A stretch of DNA of 22,466 bases from an uncultured Lachnospiraceae bacterium. GTDB lineage: Bacteria; Bacillota; Clostridia; Lachnospirales; Lachnospiraceae. Of this stretch, positions 21,872 to 22,466 are shown piece by piece (position 1 is the first letter of the stretch; every line of letters begins with the position of its first letter). The notes below the pieces were generated by a model. The model saw nothing but the letters and a program-made list of their open reading frames with translations, had not been told where the DNA came from and ran no database searches. The stretch lies in contig CAJUSJ010000066.1 of the NCBI GenBank assembly GCA_910588865.1, positions 1 to 22,466 of the forward strand, given 5' to 3'. The position numbers and the translations under genes were made by a program.

Positions 21872-22411
21872 ATGGGAAACAAGTATGCGGGAACACAGAC
21901 CGAGAAGAATCTGGAGGCTGCTTTTGCCGGGGAGTCCCAGGCCAGAAACAAATATACTTATTTTGCTTCCAAGGCCAAGAAAGAAGGCTATGAGCAGATC
22001 GCGGCGCTGTTCTTAAAGACAGCGGACAATGAGAAAGAGCACGCCAAGATGTGGTTCAAGGAATTGAACGGAATCGGCGACACCAAGGCCAATCTGGAGG
22101 CAGCCGCGGATGGAGAAAACTACGAGTGGACTGATATGTATGAGGAGTTCGCGAAGACCGCGGAGAGCGAGGGATTTGCCGATCTGGCCAGAAAGTTCCG
22201 CCTGGTGGCCGCTATTGAGAAGCACCACGAGGAGAGATACCGGGCTCTTCTTAAGAATGTGGAGACTGCCGCTGTATTTGAGAAGAGTGAGGTGAAAGTG
22301 TGGGAGTGCCGCAACTGCGGACATATCATAGTGGGGACAAAAGCACCGGAAGTATGTCCCACATGTGCCCATCCCCAGAGCTATTTTGAAGTGAGCGCGG
22401 AGAACTATTAA
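21872..22411 (+). CDS. rbr: Rubrerythrin
   Basis: The 179-residue product has an N-terminal four-helix diiron domain with E21 (AGESQARN), E54 and H57 (NEKEH), and E116 and H119 (AIEKHHEE), plus a C-terminal rubredoxin-like Fe(Cys)4 site with C146/C149 (ECRNCGH) and C162/C165 (VCPTCAH). It reduces hydrogen peroxide in the cytosol of anaerobes, taking electrons via rubredoxin or NADH-linked partners. The length is slightly below classical Desulfovibrio rubrerythrin. AGAGGAGAAAAGATC is the ribosome site. It is unrelated in function to the hexuronate genes and probably a separate unit, although its promoter is not obvious. Confidence 0.94.
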   Translation: MGNKYAGTQTEKNLEAAFAGESQARNKYTYFASKAKKEGYEQIAALFLKTADNEKEHAKMWFKELNGIGDTKANLEAAADGENYEWTDMYEEFAKTAESEGFADLARKFRLVAAIEKHHEERYRALLKNVETAAVFEKSEVKVWECRNCGHIIVGTKAPEVCPTCAHPQSYFEVSAENY

Positions 22412-22433
22412 TTACTTTGAAACAATACCTTCT

Positions 22434-22460
22434 GGGTAGCGAAAAAAGCGCAGACTACCC
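22434..22460 (+). terminator. Possible hairpin after rubrerythrin, cut by the window edge
   Basis: GGGTAG (22434-22439) and CTACCC (22455-22460) are perfect arms around a 15-base loop, 22 bases after the rubrerythrin stop. The window ends six bases later, so whether a T-run follows cannot be seen. Confidence 0.35.
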
Positions 22461-22466
22461 CTATCA

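Noticed and set aside
1..22466. CRISPR array, retron, toxin-antitoxin or known defence operon
   Set aside because: No regularly spaced repeats, reverse transcriptase, or recognisable toxin-antitoxin pair was seen. The dyad at 5153 alone is not enough for a toxin-antitoxin claim.

Overview
The window looks like chromosome of a gut Lachnospiraceae-type Firmicute (Clostridium cluster XIVa, Enterocloster/Lachnoclostridium-like). This is inferred from AGGAGG-type ribosome sites, moderately GC-rich housekeeping genes, an acetyl-type MetA, a DUF5688 protein, rubrerythrin, and a hexuronate operon typical of such organisms. No database search was possible; family calls rest on recognised motifs.

Left third (1 to about 6.9 kb): the decaying end of an integrated mobile element. 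It starts inside an IS66-family transposase gene whose right inverted repeat ends near 983. A row of damaged cargo genes follows: a RadC/YqaJ chimera, a shortened DUF5688 protein, a small gene with an in-frame stop, a PD-(D/E)XK nuclease-like gene with a 5' frameshift, the tail of a second transposase/nuclease-like gene, an AAA ATPase with two frameshifts, an unknown AT-rich gene, a P-loop ATPase broken in a T-run, and the last ~58 codons of a tyrosine recombinase. This fragment lies about 230 bp from the 3' end of a minus-strand tRNA-Arg(CCG) gene, the usual geometry for tRNA-targeted integration. No copy of the tRNA 3' end was found elsewhere in the window, so the far boundary is probably to the left.

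Middle (7.0 to 12.7 kb): a ~190 bp intergenic element with long terminal inverted repeats, then a membrane-anchored protein plus queA (+ strand), closed by a perfect bidirectional terminator. Facing them are three minus-strand genes: a hemerythrin-domain protein, a FIST-domain protein and a soluble methyl-accepting chemotaxis-type signalling protein. FIST and MCP form an operon with its own promoter. Together the three look like a cytosolic oxygen/redox or small-ligand sensing module. The 3' end of the hemerythrin gene runs into a second, inverted copy of part of the intergenic element.

Right part (12.7 kb to end): an operon rluF-ligA-metA-eamA with overlapping ligA/metA and metA/eamA junctions, a convergent YcxB-like membrane protein, the hexuronate operon uxuA-uxuB followed by a GntR/FCD regulator (a 14 bp perfect palindrome abuts the uxuA -35 box), and rubrerythrin. 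The promoters ahead of the queA and rluF operons share a 38 bp block that is 33/38 identical and extends past the -10 box, suggesting common control of two operons that each carry an RNA-modification enzyme.
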